Source: an uncultured Roseburia sp. (GTDB lineage: Bacteria; Bacillota; Clostridia; Lachnospirales; Lachnospiraceae). From it: a DNA stretch of 64,000 nucleotides. A program made the position numbers and the translations under genes. How positions within the stretch are numbered: the stretch's first letter is position 1; each line of letters opens with the position of its first letter. Positions 15,242-24,738 of the stretch are shown one piece after another. The stretch is taken from assembly GCA_947088345.1 (NCBI GenBank), contig CAMUGE010000006.1, positions 1 to 64,000 of the forward strand. Direction: 5' to 3'. The notes under the pieces are model-generated. The model saw only the letters and a program-made list of their open reading frames with translations, was not told where the DNA came from and ran no database searches.

Positions 15242-16890
15242 AAGACAACGAAGAAAATTGGGGGATGAAAAGAGCGGTGATCCTGTTGTATGGCTTTTGT
15301 ATTGTGGGTTTTGCTGTTTTTTTAATCTATGTACAACGGAATTACCACAATGATATTTTCACAGCGAGGGAGGAAGTCGGCTGTGTGATCCTTGAAGGTA
15401 CCCAGGTTACAAAGGTGGAAGATAAGACGGCTCCTGTCGGACTGAGGCTTTTGTATCAGATACGGATTCCCGATACAGTAAGAGAAGGCAGTAAGCTGAT
15501 GTTTTACACCTCGCATCAGGGAGTGACTGTAAAAATAGCAGGCGAAACCATATATAGCGTGAAGATTTCGGAGGGAAAACGGGGCGGGAGGACGCCCGGA
15601 AAATTTTGGAATACAATACCGGTTTACTGGACCGATGCGGAGCAGACGATTGTTGTCGAACTGACTCCTGTATACAAAAGCGGAGCAGACGCCGAGATCG
15701 AATTTTATGCGGGGAGTAAATTCGAGATCTCTTTGGATGTGATTCGAAAAGAGTTTGCCCTGTTTTTTATCAGCTTTTTATCGGTAGTCACAGGGATCGT
15801 ATTTATTATCTGCACAATTTGTTTATTTCGTCGTAAGGATATGGATAAAAGTCTGATGATGCTCGGGTTTTTTTCGCTGAATATCGGTCTGTGGAAAATA
15901 TCGGACCTGAAAATGACAGCTCTGTTTCTGCCGTATTCTCTGGTTCGCACATATGCCACGTATCTTTTTTTGATGTTGGTTACGGTGCCGTATGTGATGT
16001 ATCTTTACGATATGATGAAGACAGAAAAGAAAAAACTCTGGCTCGTTGTCTGCCTGGCCGGTATATTTGTAAATATATTTGCGCTTTATATGCAGTTGTC
16101 CGGGAAAACGGATATGAAAGAGTTATTGTGGACCACACATGCCGTGATGATACTTGTACTGATAACGGCTGTTTATCTTGTATTGCAGGAAGCCAGAGAA
16201 CATGGCTTTCGAAAGCGGTTATGGATACTGGTCGCCTGTCTTTGTGCGACGCTTTCCGGTATGCTGGCGGATCTTCTTGTATACTACTTCTTTAAAGGAA
16301 GTACGGCGCTTAGTATGCTCGGATTTTTAATTTACAGTACCGTACTCGGTATCTTATCCATACAGGATATGCGAAAATTGATTGCGATCGGAAGAAAAGC
16401 AAAGCATTTTGAGGAGATGGCATATCACGATCAGCTGACAGGACTATATAACAGGGCGGCCTATGTTGATTTTACGGAAGATCCGCAGTTTAAGCGTGAG
16501 GATTATATTATAGTGATGTGTGACCTGAACAATTTAAAAAAGTGTAACGATACGCAAGGGCACGACAAAGGAGATTACTATATTACAAAGAGTGCAAAGC
16601 TGATTAAAGAAATTTTCCACAAAAATGCGAGATGGTATCGTATGGGAGGCGATGAGTTTTGTATTTTACTCAAAGACGTCTCGCTGAAAGAATGTGAAAA
16701 AATGGCTGCCAGATTAAAGGCGGAATCGGAAGCATATAACAATAATCATCCGGGCGAATTTCCGATGAGAATTGCATGCGGTTTTGCAATGTATGACGCA
16801 CAAAACGATTATGATTTTGCAGACACAGTGCGCCGTGCAGATAAAATGATGTATCATGAGAAATTTGTTATGAAACAGGCACAATTATAG
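15238..16890 (+). CDS. Membrane diguanylate cyclase (GGDEF)
   Basis: A 550-residue protein making c-di-GMP. A signal-anchor TM (about 12-32) is followed by an extracellular beta-rich domain (about 40-175), about seven hydrophobic segments (about 180-375, a 7TM-DISM-like layout), then a GGDEF domain. The active-site motif GGDEF at 470-474 is intact. The inhibitory RxxD I-site expected before it is absent (HKNA in that position), so product inhibition is probably lacking. The start is TTG at 15238 behind GGGAGAG, overlapping the upstream gene by 4 nt; the alternative ATG at 15265 would leave a shorter cytoplasmic lead. Confidence 0.88.
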   Translation: MKDNEENWGMKRAVILLYGFCIVGFAVFLIYVQRNYHNDIFTAREEVGCVILEGTQVTKVEDKTAPVGLRLLYQIRIPDTVREGSKLMFYTSHQGVTVKIAGETIYSVKISEGKRGGRTPGKFWNTIPVYWTDAEQTIVVELTPVYKSGADAEIEFYAGSKFEISLDVIRKEFALFFISFLSVVTGIVFIICTICLFRRKDMDKSLMMLGFFSLNIGLWKISDLKMTALFLPYSLVRTYATYLFLMLVTVPYVMYLYDMMKTEKKKLWLVVCLAGIFVNIFALYMQLSGKTDMKELLWTTHAVMILVLITAVYLVLQEAREHGFRKRLWILVACLCATLSGMLADLLVYYFFKGSTALSMLGFLIYSTVLGILSIQDMRKLIAIGRKAKHFEEMAYHDQLTGLYNRAAYVDFTEDPQFKREDYIIVMCDLNNLKKCNDTQGHDKGDYYITKSAKLIKEIFHKNARWYRMGGDEFCILLKDVSLKECEKMAARLKAESEAYNNNHPGEFPMRIACGFAMYDAQNDYDFADTVRRADKMMYHEKFVMKQAQL

Positions 16891-16901
16891 AAAGGAAAAG
16901 A

Positions 16902-17543
16902 ATGGGACAGATCATTTTGGCCTCGGCTTCCCCGCGGCGAAAAGAGCTTTTGGAGCAGATCGGGCTTTGTTTTGAAGTTTGCGCGGCCGGCGGCGAGGAA
17001 CATACGGAGCAGACGGTTCCGGAGCAGGCCGTTATGGAGCTTGCATCGGGCAAGGCGCGGGAAGTGGCGGGCCGTATCAGAGCGTACGGTGATGCGCATG
17101 AGAAAGAAACGTCACCGCAGGATATTCTTGTGATTGGCGCCGATACCGTTGTTGCCGCGCGCGGGCAGATTCTTGGGAAACCAAAAGACGAGGAAGATGC
17201 ATTTCGTATGCTTTCGCTGCTGTCCGGCAGAATGCATGAAGTCTATACCGGCGTTGCACTTGTGTTTTTAGAGACTTCAGGCAGGGCCGGCGAGCATGTA
17301 TTTTATGAAAAGACGAGCGTGCGGATGTGCAGGATGGACGATACGGAAATCAGGAGCTATATTGCAACGGGCGAGCCTATGGATAAGGCGGGAGCTTATG
17401 GCATTCAGGGGAAATGCGCCGTATATATAGACAGCATTGAGGGCGATTACAATAATGTTGTAGGACTTCCCATCGCCGGGCTCTACCGTGAGTTAAAGAA
17501 ACTTGGAACCAATTTATTTGACTGGCAGCGCAGCATTGTATAA
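16902..17543 (+). CDS. maf: Maf-family nucleoside triphosphate pyrophosphatase
   Basis: A 213-residue enzyme that hydrolyses non-canonical or excess nucleoside triphosphates (dTTP/UTP or modified pyrimidine nucleotides) to monophosphates. It begins with the Maf signature IILASASPRRKELLEQIG and contains GADTVVAARGQILGKP and KAGAYGIQGKCA. It lies 11 nt after the GGDEF gene with an AAAGGAAAAG ribosome binding site, probably in the same operon. Bacillus Maf is linked to septum formation when overexpressed. Confidence 0.93.
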   Translation: MGQIILASASPRRKELLEQIGLCFEVCAAGGEEHTEQTVPEQAVMELASGKAREVAGRIRAYGDAHEKETSPQDILVIGADTVVAARGQILGKPKDEEDAFRMLSLLSGRMHEVYTGVALVFLETSGRAGEHVFYEKTSVRMCRMDDTEIRSYIATGEPMDKAGAYGIQGKCAVYIDSIEGDYNNVVGLPIAGLYRELKKLGTNLFDWQRSIV

Positions 17544-17567
17544 CAGGCCGCTGCGCCGGAGGGATAG

Positions 17568-18548
17568 ATGAAAAAAATACTGGCAGTCGTTTTAATGTGC
17601 GCACTGTTGACCGTGTCCGGTTGTCAGATCGGGGGCAGAGAGATTGTCGTCACCGGTGTGGCTGGTAACCGGCAGGTATTTACGATCGGAAAAAAGAGCT
17701 GTGATATCAGAGAGGCAAAAGTTTATCTGACAAATTACAGAAATATTTACGGGACGGCTTACGGAATTAATCTCTGGGATCATGATTTTGGCAATCATTC
17801 CCTGGAAGAATATGTCAGAGGCGTTGCGCTGGACGAGCTGACAAAAATATTCTGCATGGAGCTTCTGGCGGAACAAAATGAGGTAACGCTCACCGATGAA
17901 GAAAATAAAAAGGTCAGGGAGGCGGCAAAAGAATATTACGGATCGCTGACCGATTCGGAAGTAGCGTATATGGATATCTCCGAGCGCGATATCGCGGACT
18001 ATTACCGGCGTTATGCGCTGGCACAGAAAATATACCATTATTTAACAGAAAGTGTAAACGAGGAGGTCAGCGATGACGAAGCGCGTGTGATGGAGGTCAT
18101 GCAGATCTATGTCACAAGTGCAAAAAATGCGGCCGAGGTGGCATCAAAGCTTGCGGCCGAAGAGGATTTCGCTGCCGTAGCAAAAAACTATAACGAAAAA
18201 CCCGCCATTTCTGTGACTGTCTCAAGAGACGAGTTGCCGCCCGAAGTCGAGGAGGCTGCATTTGAGCTTGACAACAACCAGGTTTCGGGTAAAATAGAAA
18301 CAGCTGACGGGTACTATTTTATTAAATGCCTGAATAAATATAATGTGGAACTGACAGAGGCCAATAAATCAAAAATTGTGGAGAAGAGGGAAAACGAGGT
18401 GTTTGACAACGCCTACGATAAACTGCTTGTATCGCTTACTTCAAGCTTTCACGAGGAGGCCTGGAATGCAATTGACCTGGCGCTCGACGAGGAATTAAAT
18501 ACAAACAGTTTTTTTGCGGTATTTGAACAGTACTGCGCGGAAATTTAG
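17568..18548 (+). CDS. Parvulin-type peptidyl-prolyl isomerase lipoprotein
   Basis: A 326-residue exported protein. The signal peptide ends in a lipobox (LLTVSGC, Cys19), so it is anchored at the outer face of the membrane. The layout resembles PrsA/SurA foldases: an N-terminal helical chaperone region (about 60-175), then a PpiC-type rotamase domain (about 180-260: VYVTSAKNAAEVASKLAAEE, GYYFIKCLNKY), then a C-terminal helix. It probably helps secreted or wall-bound proteins fold. The domain is recognisable but divergent, so catalytic activity is uncertain. Confidence 0.83.
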   Translation: MKKILAVVLMCALLTVSGCQIGGREIVVTGVAGNRQVFTIGKKSCDIREAKVYLTNYRNIYGTAYGINLWDHDFGNHSLEEYVRGVALDELTKIFCMELLAEQNEVTLTDEENKKVREAAKEYYGSLTDSEVAYMDISERDIADYYRRYALAQKIYHYLTESVNEEVSDDEARVMEVMQIYVTSAKNAAEVASKLAAEEDFAAVAKNYNEKPAISVTVSRDELPPEVEEAAFELDNNQVSGKIETADGYYFIKCLNKYNVELTEANKSKIVEKRENEVFDNAYDKLLVSLTSSFHEEAWNAIDLALDEELNTNSFFAVFEQYCAEI

Positions 18549-18560
18549 AAAGGATCAAAT

Positions 18561-19901
18561 ATGACAAAGGATATGACAAACGGCTCGCCGATGAAACTGA
18601 TTTTGAGTTTCTCGGTGCCGTTATTATTTGGGAATTTATTTCAGCAGTTTTACAGTCTGGTCGATACGCTGATTGTCGGGCAGTATCTCGGCGTGGATGC
18701 GCTTGCGGCAGTCGGCTCGACCGGATCGCTGAACTTTCTTGTAATTGGCTTTTGTATGGGAGTGTGCAGCGGATTTGCAATTCCGCTTTCTCACAAATTT
18801 GGCGCCGGCGATTACAGAGGGATGCGTATGTTTATGATGAACGCGGTCTATCTGTCCATAGTATTTGCAATTGTGATGACGGCGTTGATGGTGATTTTCT
18901 GTCGGCCCATTCTGCAGCTGATGCGTACGCCGGATAACATTATAGACGATGCATATATCTATATTGTTATTATATTTGCCGGTATTCCCACGACATACCT
19001 GTATAATCTCGCAGCAGGCGTCGTGCGCGCAATGGGAGACAGCAAAACGCCGGTTGTTTTTCTGACAATCGCGTCATTTGTCAACATCGGGCTTGATTTG
19101 CTCTTTATCACGCAGTTTGGAATGGGCGTTTCCGGTGCGGCGCTTGCAACTGTGATTTCACAGGCAGTTTCCGGCGTGGGGCTTTTGATTTACAGTCTGA
19201 AAAAATTTGATTTGCTGCACACAGAACGAGAGGAGCGCAAAGTAAACCGCTCGCTTATGGCGACATTGTGCAATATGGGCATTCCAATGGGGATGCAGTA
19301 TTCCATAACTGCGATCGGAAGCGTTATTTTACAGAGTGCGGTTAATACATTGGGCTCGAATGCCGTTGCAGCCATGACGGCAGGAGGCAGGATCGGCATG
19401 TTCTTTACCTGCCCGTACGAGGCGCTTGGTTCCACAATGGCGACTTACGGAGGGCAAAACGTCGGAGCAAAAAAACTGGACCGCATTGGCAGCGGTTTAA
19501 AGGCATGTTCCATTCTGGGTATTGCCTATTCCGCGGTTGCGTTTGTGCTGTTGTGGTTTACCGGAGAGCGTCTGGCGATGTTCTTTGTTGAGAGCGCCAA
19601 TGTTTCGATTATTGCTGACGTAAAACTGTTTTTGCTGATTAACAGCGCCTTTTATATCACGCTGGCGTTCGTCAATATTATACGATTCCTGATTCAGGGG
19701 ATGGGATTTAGTAAGTTTGCTATTTTAGCGGGCGTCTTTGAGATGGCGGCACGAATGATCGCGGGATTTATACTTGTCCCCATGTTCGGATTTACGGCTG
19801 CCTGTTTTGCAAACCCGATTGCCTGGGTGTTCGCCGATATCTTTTTGTTTCCGGCCTATTTTTATGTGTGCCGTAAGACAAAAGAAATGTTAAAGATTTA
19901 G
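18561..19901 (+). CDS. MATE-family multidrug efflux transporter
   Basis: A 446-residue membrane protein with about 12 hydrophobic segments in two homologous halves, each with the MATE signature region (LFGNLFQQFYSLVDTLIVGQ in the first half). These exporters use Na+ or H+ gradients to extrude cationic drugs or metabolites; the substrate cannot be told from sequence. It follows the PPIase gene by 12 nt and is probably co-transcribed. Length is normal. Confidence 0.93.
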   Translation: MTKDMTNGSPMKLILSFSVPLLFGNLFQQFYSLVDTLIVGQYLGVDALAAVGSTGSLNFLVIGFCMGVCSGFAIPLSHKFGAGDYRGMRMFMMNAVYLSIVFAIVMTALMVIFCRPILQLMRTPDNIIDDAYIYIVIIFAGIPTTYLYNLAAGVVRAMGDSKTPVVFLTIASFVNIGLDLLFITQFGMGVSGAALATVISQAVSGVGLLIYSLKKFDLLHTEREERKVNRSLMATLCNMGIPMGMQYSITAIGSVILQSAVNTLGSNAVAAMTAGGRIGMFFTCPYEALGSTMATYGGQNVGAKKLDRIGSGLKACSILGIAYSAVAFVLLWFTGERLAMFFVESANVSIIADVKLFLLINSAFYITLAFVNIIRFLIQGMGFSKFAILAGVFEMAARMIAGFILVPMFGFTAACFANPIAWVFADIFLFPAYFYVCRKTKEMLKI

Positions 19902-19955
19902 TCAGCGCTGCAGGAATCGAATCAGCGCAGGTGACAGGAAAGGTTAGGAGTGTTT

Positions 19956-20822
19956 ATGTCTGAATTATGGAAAGCGATTCTGTTTGGAATCGTCGAGGGG
20001 ATTACGGAGTGGCTTCCGATCAGCAGTACCGGTCATATGATACTGCTGGACGAATTTCTGACGTTAAATGTCAGTGAAGAATTTCGGAGCATGTTTTTTG
20101 TCGTGATCCAGCTTGGCGCGATACTAGCGGTTGTACTGCTGTTCTGGAGCCAGATCTGGCCGTTTGCTCTGGCCGGGAAAAATAACAGGGCGGGATCGGA
20201 GCGGGACGAATGGAAGTTTGGCGCCATTGCAGTGCGAAAAGATATTATGATTAACTGGGTTAAAATTGTGGCTGCCTGTCTGCCTGCGATTATTTTTGTT
20301 ATTCTGGGGCTGGATGAGATCTGTGACACATACTTTTATAATCCCGTATGCGTCTCTGCCGCCCTGATTCTGTTTGGCGTGATTTTTATTCTGGTGGAAA
20401 ACCGCAATAAGAAACTGCAGCCAATTGTGCAGGAGATGGCGGGGATTACATGGAAAATGGCAGTACTGATCGGGATATTCCAGCTTCTTGCGGCCGCGTT
20501 TCCGGGAACGTCGCGCTCCGGAGCTACCATTATCGGCGCATTGCTTCTCGGTATCGCAAGAAAGGCGGCAAGTGAATTTACATTTATTCTTGCCATACCG
20601 GTTATGCTCGGCGCAAGTCTTTTGAAAATGCTTGATTTTGGATTTTCATTGACTGGCAGCGAGTGGATGATCCTGCTTTTTGGAATGGCGGGCGCATTTT
20701 TGGTTTCAATCGTTGTGATACGATTTCTGCTAAGTTATATCAGAAAACATGATTTTAAAGTATTCGGCTGGTACCGCATCGCGCTTGGCGCAATCGTACT
20801 GCTGTATTTTATGGTCCGATGA
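19956..20822 (+). CDS. uppP: Undecaprenyl-diphosphatase UppP (BacA)
   Basis: A 288-residue polytopic phosphatase recycling undecaprenyl pyrophosphate to the lipid carrier used for peptidoglycan and polysaccharide export; its amplification confers bacitracin resistance. Both active-site regions are present: GIVEGITEWLPISSTGHM at the N-terminus and PGTSRSGATI in the second half. A GTG at 19950 is in frame but overlaps the TTAGGAG ribosome binding site, so ATG 19956 is chosen. It lies 54 nt after the MATE gene. Confidence 0.96.
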   Translation: MSELWKAILFGIVEGITEWLPISSTGHMILLDEFLTLNVSEEFRSMFFVVIQLGAILAVVLLFWSQIWPFALAGKNNRAGSERDEWKFGAIAVRKDIMINWVKIVAACLPAIIFVILGLDEICDTYFYNPVCVSAALILFGVIFILVENRNKKLQPIVQEMAGITWKMAVLIGIFQLLAAAFPGTSRSGATIIGALLLGIARKAASEFTFILAIPVMLGASLLKMLDFGFSLTGSEWMILLFGMAGAFLVSIVVIRFLLSYIRKHDFKVFGWYRIALGAIVLLYFMVR

Positions 20823-20828
20823 AACCAC

Positions 20829-20856
20829 TTGTATTTTTCGAAATAGTTGGTATAAT
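20829..20856 (+). promoter_or_regulatory. Promoter of the small membrane protein/glycosyltransferase unit
   Basis: TTGTAT (20829-20834), 16-bp spacer, perfect TATAAT (20851-20856). It lies just after the uppP stop and drives the genes from 20894. Confidence 0.7.
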
Positions 20857-20893
20857 GTTCATAGTTATGCCGAAATAAAAGGTGAGGAAAATA

Positions 20894-21295
20894 ATGAGTG
20901 ATCCACAGGAAATCAGAGATTTTGAAAAAAACACAGAAGAGAAGCCGCGTGTTTCAATTCGGGAACGGCGCAGGCAAAGCGCGGCAAAGCCCTTTTTAGA
21001 ACATGAGCAGATCAGTATGCTGATTTTATTTGCTGCAATCGTGTCAGCAATTTCTTCTATACTGGTTGGCGTATTGGGGCTTCATATACCGGCAGTTGTC
21101 TGTTGCGCGATCATTTTTCTGGAGATGGCGATTGCGGGGTGTCTCATAAAAGTGCCTGTCTGGCTGCATGTAGCGGTAGTGGCGATACAGCTGGCAGCGG
21201 GTATCTGGCAGAAAAAGCTTGTATTGATGCTGCTTGGCATAGCAGTCTATCTGTTGTTTGGATTTGCATTCCGCTATATGCGCAGGCAATATTAA
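20894..21295 (+). CDS. Small membrane protein of unknown function
   Basis: A 133-residue protein. A charged cytoplasmic N-terminus (about 1-40, rich in Arg/Glu/Lys) is followed by about four closely spaced hydrophobic helices (about 45-125), ending in an Arg-rich tail. I do not recognise a named family. ATG 20894 has GGTGAGG at 20880-20886; the in-frame GTG at 20882 lies inside that site. It has its own promoter and precedes a glycosyltransferase by 52 nt, so an envelope role is plausible but unproven. Confidence 0.72.
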   Translation: MSDPQEIRDFEKNTEEKPRVSIRERRRQSAAKPFLEHEQISMLILFAAIVSAISSILVGVLGLHIPAVVCCAIIFLEMAIAGCLIKVPVWLHVAVVAIQLAAGIWQKKLVLMLLGIAVYLLFGFAFRYMRRQY

Positions 21296-21347
21296 AAAGT
21301 ATGCTGCAGATTGTTCTGCAAATCACAGAAAAACGGGGCGGCGTATC

Positions 21348-22523
21348 ATGGAAAACGGACGTGTATTAGTTTTTAGCTCAAGGGAGATCTGTTATTATTC
21401 CGGAAATTTTTTTGCAAACCAGCTTGCGTCTGCATTTGAGGAAATCGGATATTGGGCCGAACTCTGTGAATTGTCAAAAGGAGAAGATTTTGATCAAAAA
21501 CTGGCGCCGTATATGGAGAAAGAGTATGAGGTTATTGTCGATTTTAACTCACTGCTCCCGCGTCTTGTGCTGGACGACGGCAGCTATTATCTGGATCATT
21601 TAAACGGGCCTTTTTTTGACTATATTTTAGATCACCCGCTGTTTCACTATGCGGGCCTTACCTCGGATGCCTCTAATCTGCATGTGCTGGTTCTGGACGA
21701 ATCACATCAGACGTATGCACAGAAGTATTATCCGAAACTGTCCGGTGTCCATATGCTTCCATTGGGGGCTACACAGGGGGTATACCAGGGAAAGAAACTG
21801 CATGCGGACCGGATTTTGTTTCTGGGCACTTATGATACGACGGATCATATCAAGGCGTTGATAGAACAGGCTCCCGCACAGCGCCAGGCAGTGATGCGAC
21901 ATTTGATTGAGCGCCGGATTGCGCAGCCGCTTCTTCCGATGGAGGAAGCGTTTTTGGATTATCTGGGAGAGCGGGAAATCAAACTGGACGCGGAAGCGTT
22001 TGCGCTGGCGATGAATGAAATGTATCCGGTTGACGCGTATGTGCGCGACTATTTCCGAGAGAAAGCCGTGGAAACGCTGCTTGCCGGCCATATACCGGTT
22101 GTGGCTGTGGGGGAAGGATGGGAAAAATTTAAGACGCCGCATCAGAGATTCCTGACGACAGAGAAAGCAGTGACATTTTCGCTTTCTTTTGAGAAAATTG
22201 CGAGAGAATCGGCGCTTCTAAATGCGTTTCCGGTATTTCATCACGGTATGCATGACAGAATTGCCGCCGGCATGGCAAACCGGACAGTCGTGTTGACGGA
22301 TCGCAATCCTTATCTGGAAAAACATTTTACCGACGAAAAGCAGTTATGTTTCTATGATTTAAACCGTCCAGAGAGCCTTTTGGAGAAAGCGGACAGGCTG
22401 TTATCGGATGCCCCGCTGCGGGAGAGAATCGGACGTGAGGCATATGAAAATTTTAGCGAAAACCATACCTGGAAAAAGAGAGCGCAGCAGATTCTAAAAC
22501 TGGCGGCATTGTACCGCAGATGA
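21348..22523 (+). CDS. Putative glycosyltransferase (GT-B, CgeB-like)
   Basis: A 391-residue soluble protein. The N-terminal half has a Rossmann-like alternation (VLVFSSREICYYSGNFFANQ) and acidic loops. The C-terminal third (about 290-385: PVFHHGMHDRIAAGMANRTV, then a KADRLLSDAPLRERIGREAY-type helix region) is typical of the Glyco_trans_1_2/spore maturation CgeB-like family that uses nucleotide sugars. Acceptor and donor are unknown. An earlier ATG at 21258 overlaps the upstream gene and lacks a site; 21348 follows GGGGCGG. Confidence 0.75.
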   Translation: MENGRVLVFSSREICYYSGNFFANQLASAFEEIGYWAELCELSKGEDFDQKLAPYMEKEYEVIVDFNSLLPRLVLDDGSYYLDHLNGPFFDYILDHPLFHYAGLTSDASNLHVLVLDESHQTYAQKYYPKLSGVHMLPLGATQGVYQGKKLHADRILFLGTYDTTDHIKALIEQAPAQRQAVMRHLIERRIAQPLLPMEEAFLDYLGEREIKLDAEAFALAMNEMYPVDAYVRDYFREKAVETLLAGHIPVVAVGEGWEKFKTPHQRFLTTEKAVTFSLSFEKIARESALLNAFPVFHHGMHDRIAAGMANRTVVLTDRNPYLEKHFTDEKQLCFYDLNRPESLLEKADRLLSDAPLRERIGREAYENFSENHTWKKRAQQILKLAALYRR

Positions 22524-22565
22524 TGACAGAGAAGACAGGCGGCGGAAAGGACAGGATACAGGCGC

Positions 22566-23177
22566 ATGAATCAAAATTATCAGAAAATGCTGGAGGAACT
22601 GATTCGCAAAAACAGGGAGAAACAGATTGTACCGTCACTTGTGCTGCACAGTTGCTGTGCGCCCTGCAGTTCTTACTGTCTGGAATATCTTTCCTCCTGT
22701 TTTCATATCACAGTCTTCTATTATAATCCCAATATTTATCCAAAAGAGGAATATGAAAAGCGCGTCAGGGAACAGGAACGGTTTATTGCGAAACTTCCGG
22801 TAAACAACCCGGTTTCGTTTTTTGCAGGAGAATATGATACGGACCGTTTTTATCAGACAGTAAAAGGGTTGGAGAAAATGCCGGAGGGCGGGGAGCGCTG
22901 CAGGCAGTGTTATAAGCTCAGGCTTTCCGAGACGGCAAAGTTTGCCGCGTGCCGGGGGGCGGATTATTTTACGACAACACTTTCGATCAGTCCGCATAAA
23001 AACGCACAGGCGATCAACGAGATCGGCGTGACAATCGGGACAGAATACGGTGTGTCCTGGCTTTTTTCCGATTTTAAAAAGAAAGACGGTTTTAAACGTT
23101 CAACAGAGCTGTCGAATCAGTATGGAATGTATCGGCAGGACTACTGTGGATGTATTTTTTCAATGAGAGATCAATAG
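22566..23177 (+). CDS. queH: Epoxyqueuosine reductase QueH
   Basis: A 203-residue enzyme performing the last step of queuosine synthesis in tRNA, reducing epoxyqueuosine to queuosine. It is the cobalamin-independent replacement for QueG (formerly DUF208). It carries the expected cysteine clusters: HSCCAPCSSYCLEYL near the N-terminus, CRQCYKLRL in the middle and DYCGCIFS at the end. These ligate an Fe-S cluster and neighbouring metal in QueH. No other queuosine genes are nearby. It starts 42 nt after the glycosyltransferase and 16 nt before argH. Confidence 0.95.
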   Translation: MNQNYQKMLEELIRKNREKQIVPSLVLHSCCAPCSSYCLEYLSSCFHITVFYYNPNIYPKEEYEKRVREQERFIAKLPVNNPVSFFAGEYDTDRFYQTVKGLEKMPEGGERCRQCYKLRLSETAKFAACRGADYFTTTLSISPHKNAQAINEIGVTIGTEYGVSWLFSDFKKKDGFKRSTELSNQYGMYRQDYCGCIFSMRDQ

Positions 23178-23193
23178 TACGGAGGGATAAAAA

Positions 23194-24588
23194 ATGGCAC
23201 AATTATGGGGCGGACGTTTTACAAAAGAGACGGACAGGCTTGTCTATCGTTTTAACGCGTCAATCTCTTTTGACAAAAAGTTATATAAACAGGATATCCG
23301 CGGAAGTATCGCGCATGTAACCATGCTCGGAAAACAGGGGATATTAACACAGGAAGAAGCGGCTTCCATCCAAAAGACACTGGAAGAGATCGAGAAAGAC
23401 GTTGAGGAGGGACGCCTTGCAATTACAGATGAATATGAGGATATTCACAGTTTTGTGGAGGCGAATCTGATCGAACGCCTGGGTGACACCGGAAAAAAAC
23501 TGCATACAGGAAGAAGCAGAAACGATCAGGTTGCGCTTGATATGCGGCTTTATGTCAGGGATGAAGTTGTGGAAACAGATTTGTTGTTAAAAGAGCTTTT
23601 AACAACAGTTTTAGCGATTATGGAGGAGCATACGGAAACGATTATGCCCGGGTTTACACATCTGCAGAAAGCGCAGCCAATCACACTTTCTCATCATATG
23701 GGCGCGTATTTTGAGATGTTTAAGCGCGACCGCATGCGGCTGGCAGACCTGTATGACCGTATGAATTTCTGTCCGCTTGGCTCAGGAGCTCTTGCGGGCA
23801 CCACGTATCCGCTCGACCGTGCGTATACAGCCGAACTGCTTGATTTTTACGGCCCGACATTAAACAGTATGGACGGCGTATCTGACCGCGACTATCTGAT
23901 AGAGTATCTGTCGTCCCTGTCTATGATCATGATGCATTTGAGCCGCTTCTGTGAGGAAGTAATTATCTGGAACAGCAATGAGTATCAGTTTATAGAAATC
24001 GACGACGCTTACAGTACCGGAAGCAGCATTATGCCGCAGAAAAAAAATCCGGATATCGCAGAGCTGGTACGGGGGAAGACCGGGCGCGTCTACGGAGCGC
24101 TTTTGTCGCTTTTGACGACAATGAAAGGAATTCCGCTTGCGTACAATAAAGATATGCAGGAAGATAAAGAACTTTCGTTTGATGCGATTGATACCGTAAA
24201 AGGCTGTATTGCGCTGTTTCATGGGATGCTTAAAACCATGCGGTTTTGCAGAGAGCGTATGTACCGTTCTGCGAATCACGGTTTTACAAATGCAACCGAC
24301 GCCGCCGATTATCTGGTACGTCATGGCGTGCCGTTCCGCGATGCGCATAGCATTGTCGGACGTCTGGTGCTTGCCTGTATGGAAAAGGGGATTGCTATTG
24401 ACGAGATGAGTTTATCCGAATTGAGAGAAATCAGTCCTGTGTTTGAAGAGGATATTTATGAAGCAATTTCGTTACAGACATGCGTGGACAAACGGCTGAC
24501 CATAGGCGCACCGGGCAAAGAGGCGATGGAACGCGTGATTGAAACAGAGAAAATATATCTGGAACAGGCAGGGATTGCGGTTTCCTGA
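23194..24588 (+). CDS. argH: Argininosuccinate lyase
   Basis: A 464-residue enzyme splitting argininosuccinate to arginine and fumarate, the last step of arginine synthesis. The superfamily signature GSSIMPQKKNP, with the catalytic Ser loop, is intact. So are the N-terminal LWGGRFTKETD and HTGRSRNDQV segments and the second catalytic region (GFTHLQKAQPITLSHH). Length is normal. It is separated from argG and other arg genes and preceded only by queH. Confidence 0.98.
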   Translation: MAQLWGGRFTKETDRLVYRFNASISFDKKLYKQDIRGSIAHVTMLGKQGILTQEEAASIQKTLEEIEKDVEEGRLAITDEYEDIHSFVEANLIERLGDTGKKLHTGRSRNDQVALDMRLYVRDEVVETDLLLKELLTTVLAIMEEHTETIMPGFTHLQKAQPITLSHHMGAYFEMFKRDRMRLADLYDRMNFCPLGSGALAGTTYPLDRAYTAELLDFYGPTLNSMDGVSDRDYLIEYLSSLSMIMMHLSRFCEEVIIWNSNEYQFIEIDDAYSTGSSIMPQKKNPDIAELVRGKTGRVYGALLSLLTTMKGIPLAYNKDMQEDKELSFDAIDTVKGCIALFHGMLKTMRFCRERMYRSANHGFTNATDAADYLVRHGVPFRDAHSIVGRLVLACMEKGIAIDEMSLSELREISPVFEEDIYEAISLQTCVDKRLTIGAPGKEAMERVIETEKIYLEQAGIAVS

Positions 24589-24650
24589 ACTATTGTGGGA
24601 AATGTACAGGAAAACATAAAATTTTCAGGGGATTTTTTCCGATTTGAATA

Positions 24651-24679
24651 TTGTAATTTTTCATAAAATAGCATAATAT
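24651..24679 (+). promoter_or_regulatory. Probable promoter of asd
   Basis: TTGTAA (24651-24656), 17-bp spacer, TAATAT (24674-24679), in an AT-rich 150-nt gap. CATAAT at 24672-24677 is an alternative -10 with a 15-bp spacer. Strength is uncertain. Confidence 0.4.
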
Positions 24680-24738
24680 AGTCACTATAAAGACAGATGT
24701 TTGCGGTGCGCGGACAATGAGATGAGGAGATCAGACAA

